Numbered from the stretch's first letter, positions 40,858 to 49,690 are shown. The stretch is DNA of 64,000 bases from Aestuariivita sp049276915 (GCF_049276915.1 NZ_JBASXK010000170.1:21262-85261); one strand, 5' to 3'. Notes: generated by a model from the letters alone, not told the origin. Numbers and translations: made by a program.

Positions 40858-42660
40858 ATGGTACACGCTCTGTTTCCTTCATGGCCCGATGTTGCGGCCA
40901 ACCTCATCAACGTCGCCGCCGGGCGCAGCCCCGCGGATCTGGTCTTTCGCGGCGGCATCTGGGTGAACGTGCATTCCCGCGAATGCCTGCCCGATCATGA
41001 TATTGTCGTTGCAAGCGGGCGTATTGCCTGCATCGTGCCCGATGCGCGCCATTGCATCGGGCCAGAAACACAGGTGGTCGAGGCGCAGGGGCTTTATATG
41101 GTCCCGGGCCTGTGCGACGGGCATATGCATATCGAATCCGGCATGCTGACCCCGGCGGAATTCGCCCGCGCCGTGATCCCGCATGGCACCACCACCATGT
41201 TCACCGACCCCCATGAGATCGCCAATGTGCTGGGTCTGCAAGGCGTGCGGATGATGCATGACGAGGCCTTGCTGCAACCGATCAACATCTTCACCCAAAT
41301 GCCGTCCTGTGCCCCCTCTGCCCCCGGATTAGAGACGACAGGCTATGAAATCACCGCCGATGACGTCGCCGAGGCAATGACCTGGCCCGGGATCATCGGC
41401 CTGGGTGAAATGATGAACTTTCCCGGCGTTGCCCATGCCGATCCGCAAATGCTGGCCGAGATCGCCGCAACCCAGCGCGCCGGAAAAACAGTGGGCGGTC
41501 ACTACGCTTCCCCTGATTTAGGGCCTGATTTCGCAGCCTATGTGGCCGGAGGTCCGGCCGACGATCACGAAGGCACCTGCGAAACCGACGCCATCGCCCG
41601 CGTGCGCCAGGGCATGCGCGCGATGATGCGGCTGGGCAGTGCCTGGTATGATGTGCAAAGGCAGATCACCGCGATCACCCAAAAGGGGCTTGATCCGCGC
41701 AGTTTCATCCTGTGCACCGACGACTGCCATTCCGGCACGCTGGTCAACGAAGGCCACATGAACCGCGTGGTGCGCCACGCCATCGCCTGCGGCTGCGATC
41801 CGCTGATCGCGTTGCAGATGGCCACCATCAACACCGCAACCCATTTCGGCCTGGAACGCGAGCTGGGCTCACTCACACCCGGACGGCGCGCGGATCTGAT
41901 CCTGACCCCGGATCTGACAACCCTGCCGATCCAGCAGGTCTGGGCCCGGGGCAAGCTGGTGGCCCGGAACGGCCTCTGCCTTGCCGAGTGTCCCCACTAC
42001 GACTGGCCCGACACCGCACGCCGCACCGTGCGCGTGAAACAGAGCCTGACACAGGCGGATTTCGCGATTGCCGCGCCCACCGGGGCCAATGCCGTGCGCG
42101 CCAATGTGATCGGTGTCGTGGAAAACCAGGCCCCCACCAAGGCGTTGCAACGCGATCTGATCGTGCAGGATGGGCTGGTCGAAAGCCAGGGCGACACCTG
42201 CCAGATCGCACTGGTCGAACGCCACCGCGCCACGGGCGGGGTGACCAACGCATTCGTCTCGGGCTTTGGCTATGAGGGGCGCATGGCCATGGCCTCGACC
42301 GTAGCACATGACAGCCACCACATGATTGTTGTCGGCACCGACCGCGAACAGATGGCGCTTGCCGCCAATCGGCTGGCCGAACTGGGCGGCGGCATCACCC
42401 TTTACCGGGACGGAACCGAACTGGCTCTTGTCGAGCTGCCCATCGCCGGCCTGATGTCCGACAGCCCGGCCCGGGACGTCGCCGCCAAGGCCGAACAGAT
42501 GGTGCAGGCGATGATCGATTGCGGCTGCACGCTCAACAACGCCTATATGCAACACTCATTGCTGGCCCTCGTCGTCATCCCCGAGCTGCGCATCTCGGAC
42601 AAGGGCCTGATCGACGTGCGCCGATTCAAGGAAATCCCCGTGTTCGAGCCGCTTTCATGA
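40858..42660 (+). CDS. ade: Adenine deaminase
   Basis: 600-residue Ade-type amidohydrolase that converts adenine to hypoxanthine and ammonia. Metal-site segments: DGHMHIESGMLTP, HEGTCETDAI and LCTDDCHSGTLVNEGHMN. The C-terminal adenine-deaminase domain includes GGGITLYRDG. The stop overlaps the amn start (ATGA). Together the two genes convert AMP to adenine and then hypoxanthine. Confidence 0.94.
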   Translation: MVHALFPSWPDVAANLINVAAGRSPADLVFRGGIWVNVHSRECLPDHDIVVASGRIACIVPDARHCIGPETQVVEAQGLYMVPGLCDGHMHIESGMLTPAEFARAVIPHGTTTMFTDPHEIANVLGLQGVRMMHDEALLQPINIFTQMPSCAPSAPGLETTGYEITADDVAEAMTWPGIIGLGEMMNFPGVAHADPQMLAEIAATQRAGKTVGGHYASPDLGPDFAAYVAGGPADDHEGTCETDAIARVRQGMRAMMRLGSAWYDVQRQITAITQKGLDPRSFILCTDDCHSGTLVNEGHMNRVVRHAIACGCDPLIALQMATINTATHFGLERELGSLTPGRRADLILTPDLTTLPIQQVWARGKLVARNGLCLAECPHYDWPDTARRTVRVKQSLTQADFAIAAPTGANAVRANVIGVVENQAPTKALQRDLIVQDGLVESQGDTCQIALVERHRATGGVTNAFVSGFGYEGRMAMASTVAHDSHHMIVVGTDREQMALAANRLAELGGGITLYRDGTELALVELPIAGLMSDSPARDVAAKAEQMVQAMIDCGCTLNNAYMQHSLLALVVIPELRISDKGLIDVRRFKEIPVFEPLS

Positions 42661-44120
42661 CCAGTTTTCACACCCCGGACACCCCCGGCCCCGAAGAATT
42701 CGACACAGCCGAAGCCGCCGTCGCCCGCCTGCAAGAGCTCTACGCAACGGCCACCGAATTCCTCTGCAGCCGCTTTGTCGACGTGCTGCAAACCGGAGCA
42801 CCACCCCACCGCATCCGCGCCTTTTATCCCGAGATCCGGCTGACCACCTCGTCCTTTGCGCAGATCGACACGCGCCTCAGCTTTGGCCATGTCGCCGAAC
42901 CGGGCACCTATACGGCCACGATCACCCGGCCCGATCTGTTTCGCAATTACCTGCTGCAACAGATCGCCCTGCTGATCCGCAACCACGCCCGCCCGGTGAC
43001 GATCGGCCCCTCGAACACGCCGATCCCGTTGCATTTCGCCGTGGCCAATGATGCCTCCATCAGTGTTCCACAGGAAGGTGCCACGGATTTCATCCTGCGC
43101 GATGTGTTCGATGTACCGGATCTGACCACCACCAACGACGATATCGTCAACGGCACATACAAACCCGCCGATGGCACCGGCCCACTGGCCCCGTTTACCG
43201 CCCAGCGCATCGATTACTCGCTCGCGCGACTCAGCCATTACACCGCGACCGACCCGAAACACTTCCAGAACCACGTCCTGTTCACCAACTACCAGTTCTA
43301 TGTCGAGGAATTCGAAACCTATGCCCGCGCCCAACTTGCCAACCCCGACAGCGGCTATGACGCCTTTGTCAGCACCGGCAACGCGCGTATCACGGATCCC
43401 CAGGCAGCGATCGCCGCGCCGCTGAAACTGCCGCAGATGCCGTCCTATCACCTGACGCGTCCGGATGGGAACGGGATCACGCTGGTCAATATCGGCGTCG
43501 GCCCCTCCAACGCCAAGACCGCCACCGATCATATCGCCGTTCTGCGCCCGCATGCATGGCTGATGGTTGGCCACTGCGCCGGCCTGCGCAATTCGCAGGC
43601 CCTGGGCGATTTCGTTCTGGCCCATGCCTACCTGCGCGAAGATCACGTTCTGGACGACGACCTTCCGGTCTGGACACCCATCCCTGCGCTTGCCGAAATC
43701 CAGATCGCGCTGGAAGACGCCGTGGCCGATGTCACCCAACTCAAGGGCTATGACCTCAAACGGCTGATGCGCACCGGTACGGTCGCAACCATCGACAATC
43801 GCAACTGGGAACTGCGCGACCAATCCGGCCCGGTCCAGCGCCTCAACCAGTCCCGCGCAATCGCACTCGACATGGAAAGCGCGACAATCGCCGCGAATGG
43901 CTATCGCTTCCGCGTTCCCTACGGCACCTTGCTCTGCGTGTCCGACAAACCGCTGCATGGCGAACTCAAGCTTCCGGGCATGGCATCGGACTTCTACAAG
44001 ACACAGGTCGCGCGCCATTTGATGATTGGAATCCGTGCCATGGAGGCCCTGCGCGGCATGCCGCTCGAGCGTCTTCACAGCCGAAAACTGCGGTCTTTTG
44101 ACGAAACTGCCTTCCTTTGA
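42657..44120 (+). CDS. amn: AMP nucleosidase
   Basis: 487 residues. Amn hydrolyses AMP to adenine and ribose 5-phosphate. The C-terminal nucleoside-phosphorylase-like domain has NIGVGPSNAKTATDHIAVLRP and VALDME-type ALDMESATIAANGYRFRVPYGT, where the Glu is catalytic. The N-terminal Amn-specific regulatory domain is present (RFYPEIRL-like AFYPEIRLTTSS). Start lies inside the ade stop codon. Length is normal. Confidence 0.94.
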   Translation: MTSFHTPDTPGPEEFDTAEAAVARLQELYATATEFLCSRFVDVLQTGAPPHRIRAFYPEIRLTTSSFAQIDTRLSFGHVAEPGTYTATITRPDLFRNYLLQQIALLIRNHARPVTIGPSNTPIPLHFAVANDASISVPQEGATDFILRDVFDVPDLTTTNDDIVNGTYKPADGTGPLAPFTAQRIDYSLARLSHYTATDPKHFQNHVLFTNYQFYVEEFETYARAQLANPDSGYDAFVSTGNARITDPQAAIAAPLKLPQMPSYHLTRPDGNGITLVNIGVGPSNAKTATDHIAVLRPHAWLMVGHCAGLRNSQALGDFVLAHAYLREDHVLDDDLPVWTPIPALAEIQIALEDAVADVTQLKGYDLKRLMRTGTVATIDNRNWELRDQSGPVQRLNQSRAIALDMESATIAANGYRFRVPYGTLLCVSDKPLHGELKLPGMASDFYKTQVARHLMIGIRAMEALRGMPLERLHSRKLRSFDETAFL

Positions 44121-44249
44121 CGGCAGGAAAAGCGCAGCATTTGGCGTTTTTCCCTTGCAAAACACCACTATTCGTTGTGTTGATCCACCATATAACGTTA
44201 TGATCACGTTACGAGGCCCCATATCCGGGCAGACGAAGGAGACCAGAAA

Positions 44250-44537
44250 ATGGCAAAACCGATGACAAAAACCCAACTCGTCGCCGCACTGGCCGAAGAA
44301 ATGGGCACAGACAAGAAAACTGCCGGCGCAGCGCTTGACGCGATGACCGGCATCATCACCAAGGAAGTGTCCGGCGGCGGTGCCGTGACCCTGCCCGGCG
44401 TCGGCAAGATCTATTGCCGCGAACGCCCCGAGCGCATGGTGCGCAACCCTGCCACCGGCGAGCAATTCAAAAAAGAAGCCGACAAGGTGGTCAAGATGAC
44501 CATTGCCAAAGCGCTGAAAGACAGCGTGAACGGCTAA
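44250..44537 (+). CDS. HU-family DNA-binding protein
   Basis: 95-residue HU/IHF protein. N-terminal helices MTKTQLVAALAEEMGTDKK, then the beta arm GVGKIYCRERPERMVRNPATGE with the intercalating proline (RNP). It binds and bends DNA without sequence specificity as a homodimer. An AGGAG site (aagGAGaccagaaaATG) precedes the start. Upstream, an AT-rich stretch with palindrome ATAACGTTAT lies at about 44192-44201. A strong terminator follows. Monocistronic. Confidence 0.93.
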   Translation: MAKPMTKTQLVAALAEEMGTDKKTAGAALDAMTGIITKEVSGGGAVTLPGVGKIYCRERPERMVRNPATGEQFKKEADKVVKMTIAKALKDSVNG

Positions 44538-44560
44538 GCCTGACCACTCACGGTCCATCG

Positions 44561-44594
44561 AAAGGGTCGCCTGATACCTGGCGGCCCTTTTTTC
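44561..44594 (+). terminator. Rho-independent terminator after the HU gene
   Basis: AAGGGTCGCC pairs with GGCGGCCCTT (one G-U) around an 8-base loop and is followed by a TTTTTT run at the end of the stem. Ends the HU transcript. Confidence 0.85.
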
Positions 44595-44603
44595 TTGCCC
44601 GGC

Positions 44604-44626
44604 GTCTTTCTGGTCACAAATACCCC
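44604..44626 (-). repeat. Dispersed intergenic motif, minus-strand copy
   Basis: On the minus strand the sequence reads GGGGTATTTGTGACCAGAAA and two further shared bases, matching 17552-17573 over 22 identical bases. It lies just past the HU terminator. Confidence 0.7.
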
Positions 44627-44704
44627 GGCACCCCATCAACCCATAGCCCTTGAACTTGTTGATGAATTCCTCAAGTGTCCGGAATGTCAGGCCAGGAGGG
44701 GTTC

Positions 44705-45580
44705 ATGGACATACGCGCCATCGGCATGGGGCTTGCATTCGCCCTGATGTGGTCTTCGGCCTTTACCTCGGCCCGGATCATCGTGGCGGATGCCTCGCCC
44801 CTCTTTGCACTCGCATTGCGCTTTCTGATTTCGGGCCTGCTGGGCGTCGCCATTGCTGCAATCATGGGGCAATCCTGGCGGCTGACGCGCATGCAGTGGT
44901 ACGCCACGATCCTCTTCGGCATCTGTCAGAACGCGCTCTATCTGGGGCTGAACTTTGTGGCGATGCAAACCGTCGAAGCGGGGCTTGCAGCGATCATCGC
45001 TTCGACCATGCCGCTTCTGGTGGCGCTGGCCAGCTGGCTGATCTTCAAGGAACGGCTGGGTGCCTTGGGAATTGCCGGTCTCTTCGCCGGCCTTGCCGGT
45101 GTCGCCCTGATCATGGGCGCGCGGATCAATGCCGGGGTCGATCTCTTTGGCGTCATGCTCTGTGGCATCGGTGTCACAGCGCTTGCATTCGCCACGCTGG
45201 CGTTGCGCGGGGCAACCACGGGCGGCAATTTCCTGATGGTGGTCGGCCTGCAGATGCTGGTCGGCAGCGCGATCCTTGCCGTCGCCGCCATCAGTTTCGA
45301 AACGCCCTATATCAATCCCAGCTGGCCGCTGTTCTGGGCCTTTGCCTATACCACGCTGGTCCCCGGCCTTGCCGCAACGCTGGTCTGGTTCCTGCTGGTC
45401 AACCGCATCGGGGCGATCCGGGCCGCCACGTTCCACTTTCTCAACCCGTTTTTCGGCGTCGCCATCGCCGCAGTGCTGCTGGGTGAGGCGTTGGGACCGC
45501 GCGACATTCTGGGGGTGACGATCATCACAGCCGGGATCCTTGCGGTGCAATTGGCGCGTCAGAACAACAAACCGGCATGA
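44705..45580 (+). CDS. DMT-superfamily (EamA) transporter
   Basis: 291 residues, ten hydrophobic helices in two EamA repeats. N-terminal LAFALMWSSAFTSARI and second repeat ending FFGVAIAAVLLGEALG are typical of RhaT/EamA exporters. ATG at 44705 follows AGGAGGGG. Substrate unknown. It differs from the exporter at 13574, so these are not recent duplicates. Confidence 0.87.
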   Translation: MDIRAIGMGLAFALMWSSAFTSARIIVADASPLFALALRFLISGLLGVAIAAIMGQSWRLTRMQWYATILFGICQNALYLGLNFVAMQTVEAGLAAIIASTMPLLVALASWLIFKERLGALGIAGLFAGLAGVALIMGARINAGVDLFGVMLCGIGVTALAFATLALRGATTGGNFLMVVGLQMLVGSAILAVAAISFETPYINPSWPLFWAFAYTTLVPGLAATLVWFLLVNRIGAIRAATFHFLNPFFGVAIAAVLLGEALGPRDILGVTIITAGILAVQLARQNNKPA

Positions 45581-45647
45581 ATGACAATTCGACTGGACCT
45601 CGGCGCGCACACATCTGATAAAAAGACGCAGCGAACGGAGATCTTTC

Positions 45648-46052
45648 ATGCAACGCCGAGACTTTCTCACACTGGGCGCAACCGCGCTGATCCTGCCCAC
45701 CGAGGCACAGGCCAGCTATGAGGCCACGACCTATATCTGGGGCATGGGCGCAGACCTGCGCGCCTCGGGTGAAACGGTGATCTTCAACTTCCGCTCCAGC
45801 TGGTCCCTGACCTGCCAGATCAAGGAAGACATGCTTGCCGAGCTGAAAGCCGAGAATCCGCAGTATCGCCGCCTGACATTCATCGACGTCGACTACGACA
45901 CCTATGGCCCCTCGCAATGGGTGGAACAGATGAAGGTGCGGCGCCGCTCGACCCTTGTCGTCGTCAAGAACGGTGAGGAAGTCGCCCGGATCGAGAACGA
46001 GCCCTACAAAGAGCGGCTTCAAAGCCTTCTCGATGCCGCTCTCGCGGCCTGA
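45648..46052 (+). CDS. Exported thioredoxin-like protein lacking a CXXC
   Basis: 134 residues. The N-terminus MQRRDFLTLGATALILPTEAQA looks like a Tat/Sec signal with an RRDF start. The rest resembles a thioredoxin fold (VIFNFRSSWSLTC, FIDVDYDTYGPSQWV, RRRSTLVVVKNGEEV). At the active-site position only one cysteine exists (SWSLTCQIK), so disulfide exchange through CXXC is not possible. It ends eight bases before the GlxA-type regulator gene. Confidence 0.8.
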   Translation: MQRRDFLTLGATALILPTEAQASYEATTYIWGMGADLRASGETVIFNFRSSWSLTCQIKEDMLAELKAENPQYRRLTFIDVDYDTYGPSQWVEQMKVRRRSTLVVVKNGEEVARIENEPYKERLQSLLDAALAA

Positions 46053-46059
46053 GACGGCC

Positions 46060-47052
46060 ATGTCGGGCGATCTGCCCAAACGCTATGTTTTTCTGCTTTT
46101 GCCCGGCTACTCCCTGATCGGCTTTTCCTGTGCGCTCGAAGCCCTGTCGCTGGCCAACCGTCATCCACCGCGTGACAACTATTACAGTTGGCGCATCCTG
46201 TCCGAAGACGGCCAACCGGTGCCGGCCTATAACGGGATCGCCGTTGCCGCGGACAGCGGCCTTACCGACCTTGAGCGTGACGAGACCCTGATCGTCTGCG
46301 CCGGCGAGAAAGTCGGGGCTGCAAGCACGAAACGCGTGCTCAACTGGCTCAGGCGCGAAACCAAGAAAGGCGGGGATTTTGGCGCATTGTCCAGCGGCAG
46401 CTATACGCTGGCGCTTGCCGGACTGATCCCGGGCAAACGCGTGACCACCCATTGGGAGTATCGCAACGCACTCAGGGAGCTCGCCCCGGATGTGATTGTC
46501 GAAGACAGTATCTTCACCGTGGATGGACGCGTCTTTACCACGGCCGGGGGTGCGGCCTCGATGGATCTGATGCTGTTTCGCCTGCATGCCGATTACGGGC
46601 CGGTTCTGGCAAACTGGGTCGCCGACCAGATGGTCTATACCGATCCGCGCGCACAAACCCATGCCCAGCGCCGGTCACAGGCCGGCACGGGGGTGCGGCA
46701 CGGAAAACTGGCGCTGATCCTGCAGATCATGGAAAACAACATCGAAGACCCCCTGACCCCGGACGAAATCGCCGATCTTGTCAGCCTGTCCAACCGCCAG
46801 ATCGAAAGGCTGTTCGGCACGCATCTGAACTGCTCGCCCAAGAAATACTATCTGCAGATGCGTCTGGACAAGGCGCGCGACCTGTTGCGCCAGACCGGCC
46901 TGTCCGTCACCGAGATCTGCGTGGCCTGCGGCTTTCGCAGCATTTCGCATTTTTCCAAATGCTATCGCCGCGCCTTTGGCATCTCGCCCAGCCGCGAGGG
47001 CGAACGGCGTCAGGTTGCCTGGACCGAGATAAAGGCCTCGGGGCGTGGCTGA
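46060..47052 (+). CDS. GlxA-family AraC-type transcriptional regulator
   Basis: 330 residues. The N-terminal DJ-1/PfpI-like domain (about 12-180) has Ser where catalytic members have the elbow Cys (LSSGSYTLALAGL), so it is a ligand-sensing rather than enzymatic domain. The C-terminal AraC domain contains two HTH units: DEIADLVSLSNRQIERLF and VTEICVACGFRSISHFSKCYR. Relatives regulate glycine betaine, carnitine or arginine catabolism. ATG at 46060 is used because longer reading overlaps the thioredoxin-like gene. Confidence 0.88.
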   Translation: MSGDLPKRYVFLLLPGYSLIGFSCALEALSLANRHPPRDNYYSWRILSEDGQPVPAYNGIAVAADSGLTDLERDETLIVCAGEKVGAASTKRVLNWLRRETKKGGDFGALSSGSYTLALAGLIPGKRVTTHWEYRNALRELAPDVIVEDSIFTVDGRVFTTAGGAASMDLMLFRLHADYGPVLANWVADQMVYTDPRAQTHAQRRSQAGTGVRHGKLALILQIMENNIEDPLTPDEIADLVSLSNRQIERLFGTHLNCSPKKYYLQMRLDKARDLLRQTGLSVTEICVACGFRSISHFSKCYRRAFGISPSREGERRQVAWTEIKASGRG

Positions 47053-47190
47053 CCGATCGCTATAATTATCCATTAATTCCAGTCTATTGCAGTTGAAACC
47101 ACGCGATTTCGTCACATTCCTTGCCAGATCTTGCACTGATTTCCGGATGATCTGTCTCCTGTACCGCCCATGTCAAAACAGGAGAATACG

Positions 47191-47514
47191 ATGTTTCTGA
47201 AAGCCGCCACTGTCGCTCTTGCCCTTGCCACAACATCCACTGCCGCCAATGCCAGCATGGCCGAGTCATTTCTGAACCTGTTCGACAATCGAAATGACAT
47301 CTCATCCGTATTCGGCCCGGCCACGGCCAAGAAAAACCCGATCGGCACCTATCGACCGCCAGCCTCGTTCCAGGGGCAATGGTTCACCGCGCCGAACGGC
47401 TGTTCCTATTCGCGCGCCCAGGCTCCGGGCTATCCGCCCAGCTGGCATCTGATCCTGAACCCGCATCACATTGCACAACCCACCGCACATCGCGGCTGCG
47501 CTGCAATGCTGTGA
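47191..47514 (+). CDS. Small secreted protein of unknown function
   Basis: 107 residues. It has a clear signal peptide (MFLKAATVALALATTSTAANA) after CAGGAG. The mature part contains two cysteines (NGCSYSRAQ and HRGCAAML), which may form a disulfide, and an aromatic/proline-rich middle (GYPPSWHLILNPHH). I do not recognise a named family. Its transcript ends at the hairpin 47533-47568. Confidence 0.8.
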   Translation: MFLKAATVALALATTSTAANASMAESFLNLFDNRNDISSVFGPATAKKNPIGTYRPPASFQGQWFTAPNGCSYSRAQAPGYPPSWHLILNPHHIAQPTAHRGCAAML

Positions 47515-47532
47515 TCGGGCACCTGTGATCGG

Positions 47533-47568
47533 CAAGACGGCAGTCCGTCGAACCGGGCTGCCGTCTTG
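47533..47568. terminator. Bidirectional hairpin between convergent envelope genes
   Basis: CAAGACGGCAG (47533-47543) and its exact complement CTGCCGTCTTG (47558-47568) form an 11-bp stem with a 14-base loop. Symmetry allows action on both strands; the T-run is weak. Confidence 0.7.
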
Positions 47569-47578
47569 TCACCCTGCC

Positions 47579-47953
47579 TCAGCCGACGACGTTGTAACCC
47601 CGGCCGCGCATGCAGTTCTTGATGATGGCTTCGCGATCGGCGTTTTTCTGCACCAGATCGGCTGTCAGCCCGGCAACCGCACCCACGCCCGCCGCGCGAC
47701 CCAGATTGTCGCTGTTGTCATTGAAGATGACCGAACCCACACCTGCAGCGGCGGCACCGGTGCCGACCGACGCGGCGGTGCTGCCATCCAGCGTGGGCTG
47801 CGATGCGGCAAGTTGGCGGCACTGTGCCAGATCGGTGCTGTAATTCGGCCCGACGGGGCCATCGATCACAGGCTGATAATTCGCACCCGAGTTTGCACAG
47901 GCCGCAAGGGCAAAGACAACGGGCAGAAAGCCAAGTTTCAAAGGCCGGAACAT
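47579..47953 (-). CDS. Glycine-zipper lipoprotein
   Basis: 124 residues with a lipoprotein signal (LPVVFALAAC, lipobox Cys 19), so outer- or inner-membrane anchored. The centre has a glycine/alanine zipper (GTGAAAAGVGSVIF and AAGVGAVAGLTADLV) that could insert in or associate with membranes. C-terminal IIKNCMRGRGYNVVG resembles small Rhodobacteraceae lipoproteins. Function unknown. Confidence 0.82.
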   Translation of the reverse strand: MFRPLKLGFLPVVFALAACANSGANYQPVIDGPVGPNYSTDLAQCRQLAASQPTLDGSTAASVGTGAAAAGVGSVIFNDNSDNLGRAAGVGAVAGLTADLVQKNADREAIIKNCMRGRGYNVVG

Positions 47954-48010
47954 GTTAAATCCTTTCTAACATCTCGGCGTGCGAAACAGCTTTCGACGGC
48001 GACGCACGCG

Positions 48011-48532
48011 TCAGTTCAGTAGTTTCTCGATCTCGCTGGTGATCGCGGCGGACTCGGGCTTGACGACAGAGCCCCAGGACTTCACCACCTCGCCATCTGC
48101 GTTCAGCAAGATCTTGTTAAAGTTCCACTTGGGCTCGAACCCCGTCGCGGACCGAACCGAGCGATAGAACGGATGCGCCTTCGCACCCTTAACATGGGTT
48201 ATGTCGGTCATCGGTATGTCGAGGTTGAAGTTTATCTCGCAGAACTCTTTTACCTCCTCGGCAGAGGCAAGCTCCTGATTGAAATCATCAGAGGGCACAG
48301 CCAGCACGACCAGACCAGCCGCGCGATAGCGATCATACAGCGCCTGAAGCCCGTCATACTGATTGGTAAACCCGCATTGCGAGGCGGTGTTGACCACCAG
48401 CACCGGCTGGCCGCGCCATTCCTCGATACTCAGCGTGCCGCCATCAATCGACGGGAAGGTCCCGGTCAGCCCCTTTGCCAGACCTGCCTGAGCCATCAGC
48501 ACCAGAAAAACCGTTGTCAGAATGCGCAACAT
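48011..48532 (-). CDS. Exported glutathione peroxidase family protein
   Basis: 173 residues with an N-terminal signal peptide (LTTVFLVLMAQAGLA), so periplasmic. Active site NTASQCGFTNQY holds Cys (C53) instead of selenocysteine. The conserved Trp is in KWNFNKIL, and the motif normally LGFPCNQF is modified to LAVPSDDFNQE. It reduces peroxides, probably with thioredoxin-like or glutathione donors. Two adjacent ATGs follow GGAGGG; the second has better spacing. Divergent from msrB. Confidence 0.88.
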   Translation of the reverse strand: MLRILTTVFLVLMAQAGLAKGLTGTFPSIDGGTLSIEEWRGQPVLVVNTASQCGFTNQYDGLQALYDRYRAAGLVVLAVPSDDFNQELASAEEVKEFCEINFNLDIPMTDITHVKGAKAHPFYRSVRSATGFEPKWNFNKILLNADGEVVKSWGSVVKPESAAITSEIEKLLN

Positions 48533-48676
48533 CATCACCCTCCATGTGTTATAGATATGTACGCATGGCCCGCTCTTCCAGATCATCTCACCTGTGCGAG
48601 AGATCCCCAACTCAGCACTTCCCTTTCAGCCACAAAACGCCATCTTATCACCCAAGAGACAAGTCCGAGGTACGCC

Positions 48677-49126
48677 ATGACGAAATACACCAAGAACCCC
48701 GACGTGATCGCAACTCTGTCGGCCGAAGAATTCTATGTCACGCAGCAAAGCGGGACAGAGCGCCCGGGCACCGGCAAGCTTCTGAAGAACAAGGAACCCG
48801 GCATCTATGTCGATATCGTCTCGGGTGAGCCTCTCTTTGCGTCGGCCGACAAATACGAATCCGGCTGTGGCTGGCCCAGCTTTACCAAGCCGATCGAACC
48901 CGCCAACGTGCAAGAGCTTTCGGACCATTCCCTTGGCATGATCCGCACCGAGGTCCGCTCTACCCATGGTGACAGTCACCTTGGCCATGTGTTTCCGGAT
49001 GGCCCGCGTGACCGGGGCGGTCTGCGCTATTGCATCAACTCTGCCTCTCTGCGGTTTGTCCATCGCGACGACATGGACGCCGAAGGGTATGGCGACTACC
49101 TGAACCAAGTGGAGGATATCACATGA
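48677..49126 (+). CDS. msrB: Peptide-methionine (R)-S-oxide reductase
   Basis: 149-residue MsrB. Catalytic Cys119 lies in RYCINSASLRF, and family segments GCGWPSF and STHGDSHLGHVFPDGP are present. The zinc CXXC pairs are missing, so it is the non-zinc type. It reduces the R epimer of methionine sulfoxide. The stop overlaps the msrA start (ATGA). No signal peptide, so cytoplasmic. Confidence 0.95.
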   Translation: MTKYTKNPDVIATLSAEEFYVTQQSGTERPGTGKLLKNKEPGIYVDIVSGEPLFASADKYESGCGWPSFTKPIEPANVQELSDHSLGMIRTEVRSTHGDSHLGHVFPDGPRDRGGLRYCINSASLRFVHRDDMDAEGYGDYLNQVEDIT

Positions 49127-49632
49127 GCCTTGAACGCGCTGTACTGGCCGGTGGCTGTTTCTGGGGTATGGAGGAACTGATCCGTAAATTGCCCGGCGTC
49201 CACGCCACCCGGGTCGGATATACCGGCGGAGACGTGCCCAACGCGACCTATCGCAATCACGGCACCCATGCCGAAGGGATCGAGATCATGTTTGATCCCG
49301 AGGTGATAAGCTATCGCCGTCTGCTCGAGTTCTTCTTTCAGATCCACGACCCCACCACGCTGAACCGGCAGGGCAATGATCGCGGCCTCAGCTATCGCTC
49401 GGCAATCTACTATGTGGACGAGGCGCAGAAAGACTGCGCCATCGACACGATTGCCGATGTGAATGCCTCAGGCATCTGGCCCGGCAAAGTGGTGACCGAG
49501 CTTGAGCCGGTTGGTGACTTCTGGGAAGCCGAACCCGAACATCAGGATTATCTCCAGCGCATCCCGCATGGCTATACCTGCCACTTCATCCGCCCCGACT
49601 GGGTTCTGCCCAAACGCGACGCGGCCGAGTGA
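49123..49632 (+). CDS. msrA: Peptide-methionine (S)-S-oxide reductase
   Basis: 169-residue MsrA with active site GGCFWGMEEL (Cys12). GYTGGDVPNATYRNHGTHAEGIE and FFFQIHDPTTLNRQGND are diagnostic. It reduces the S epimer, complementing MsrB. Start lies within the msrB stop. A weak hairpin (ggcccctct/agaggggggcc, 49640-49670) follows before the convergent hydantoinase gene. Confidence 0.95.
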   Translation: MSLERAVLAGGCFWGMEELIRKLPGVHATRVGYTGGDVPNATYRNHGTHAEGIEIMFDPEVISYRRLLEFFFQIHDPTTLNRQGNDRGLSYRSAIYYVDEAQKDCAIDTIADVNASGIWPGKVVTELEPVGDFWEAEPEHQDYLQRIPHGYTCHFIRPDWVLPKRDAAE

Positions 49633-49690
49633 ACCTCTGGCCCCTCTCTGTATGACAAGAGGGGGGCCAACAGTGTCTAATGCGGCGTAG

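Noticed and set aside
42543..44639. 698-codon open frame on the minus strand opposite amn
   Set aside because: It is antisense to the well-supported amn and HU genes and has no recognisable motif. Long antisense frames are expected in GC-rich DNA.
49640..49670. Strong terminator after msrA
   Set aside because: The stem needs a two-base bulge and lacks a T-run on either strand, so it is mentioned only as a weak hairpin in the msrA entry.
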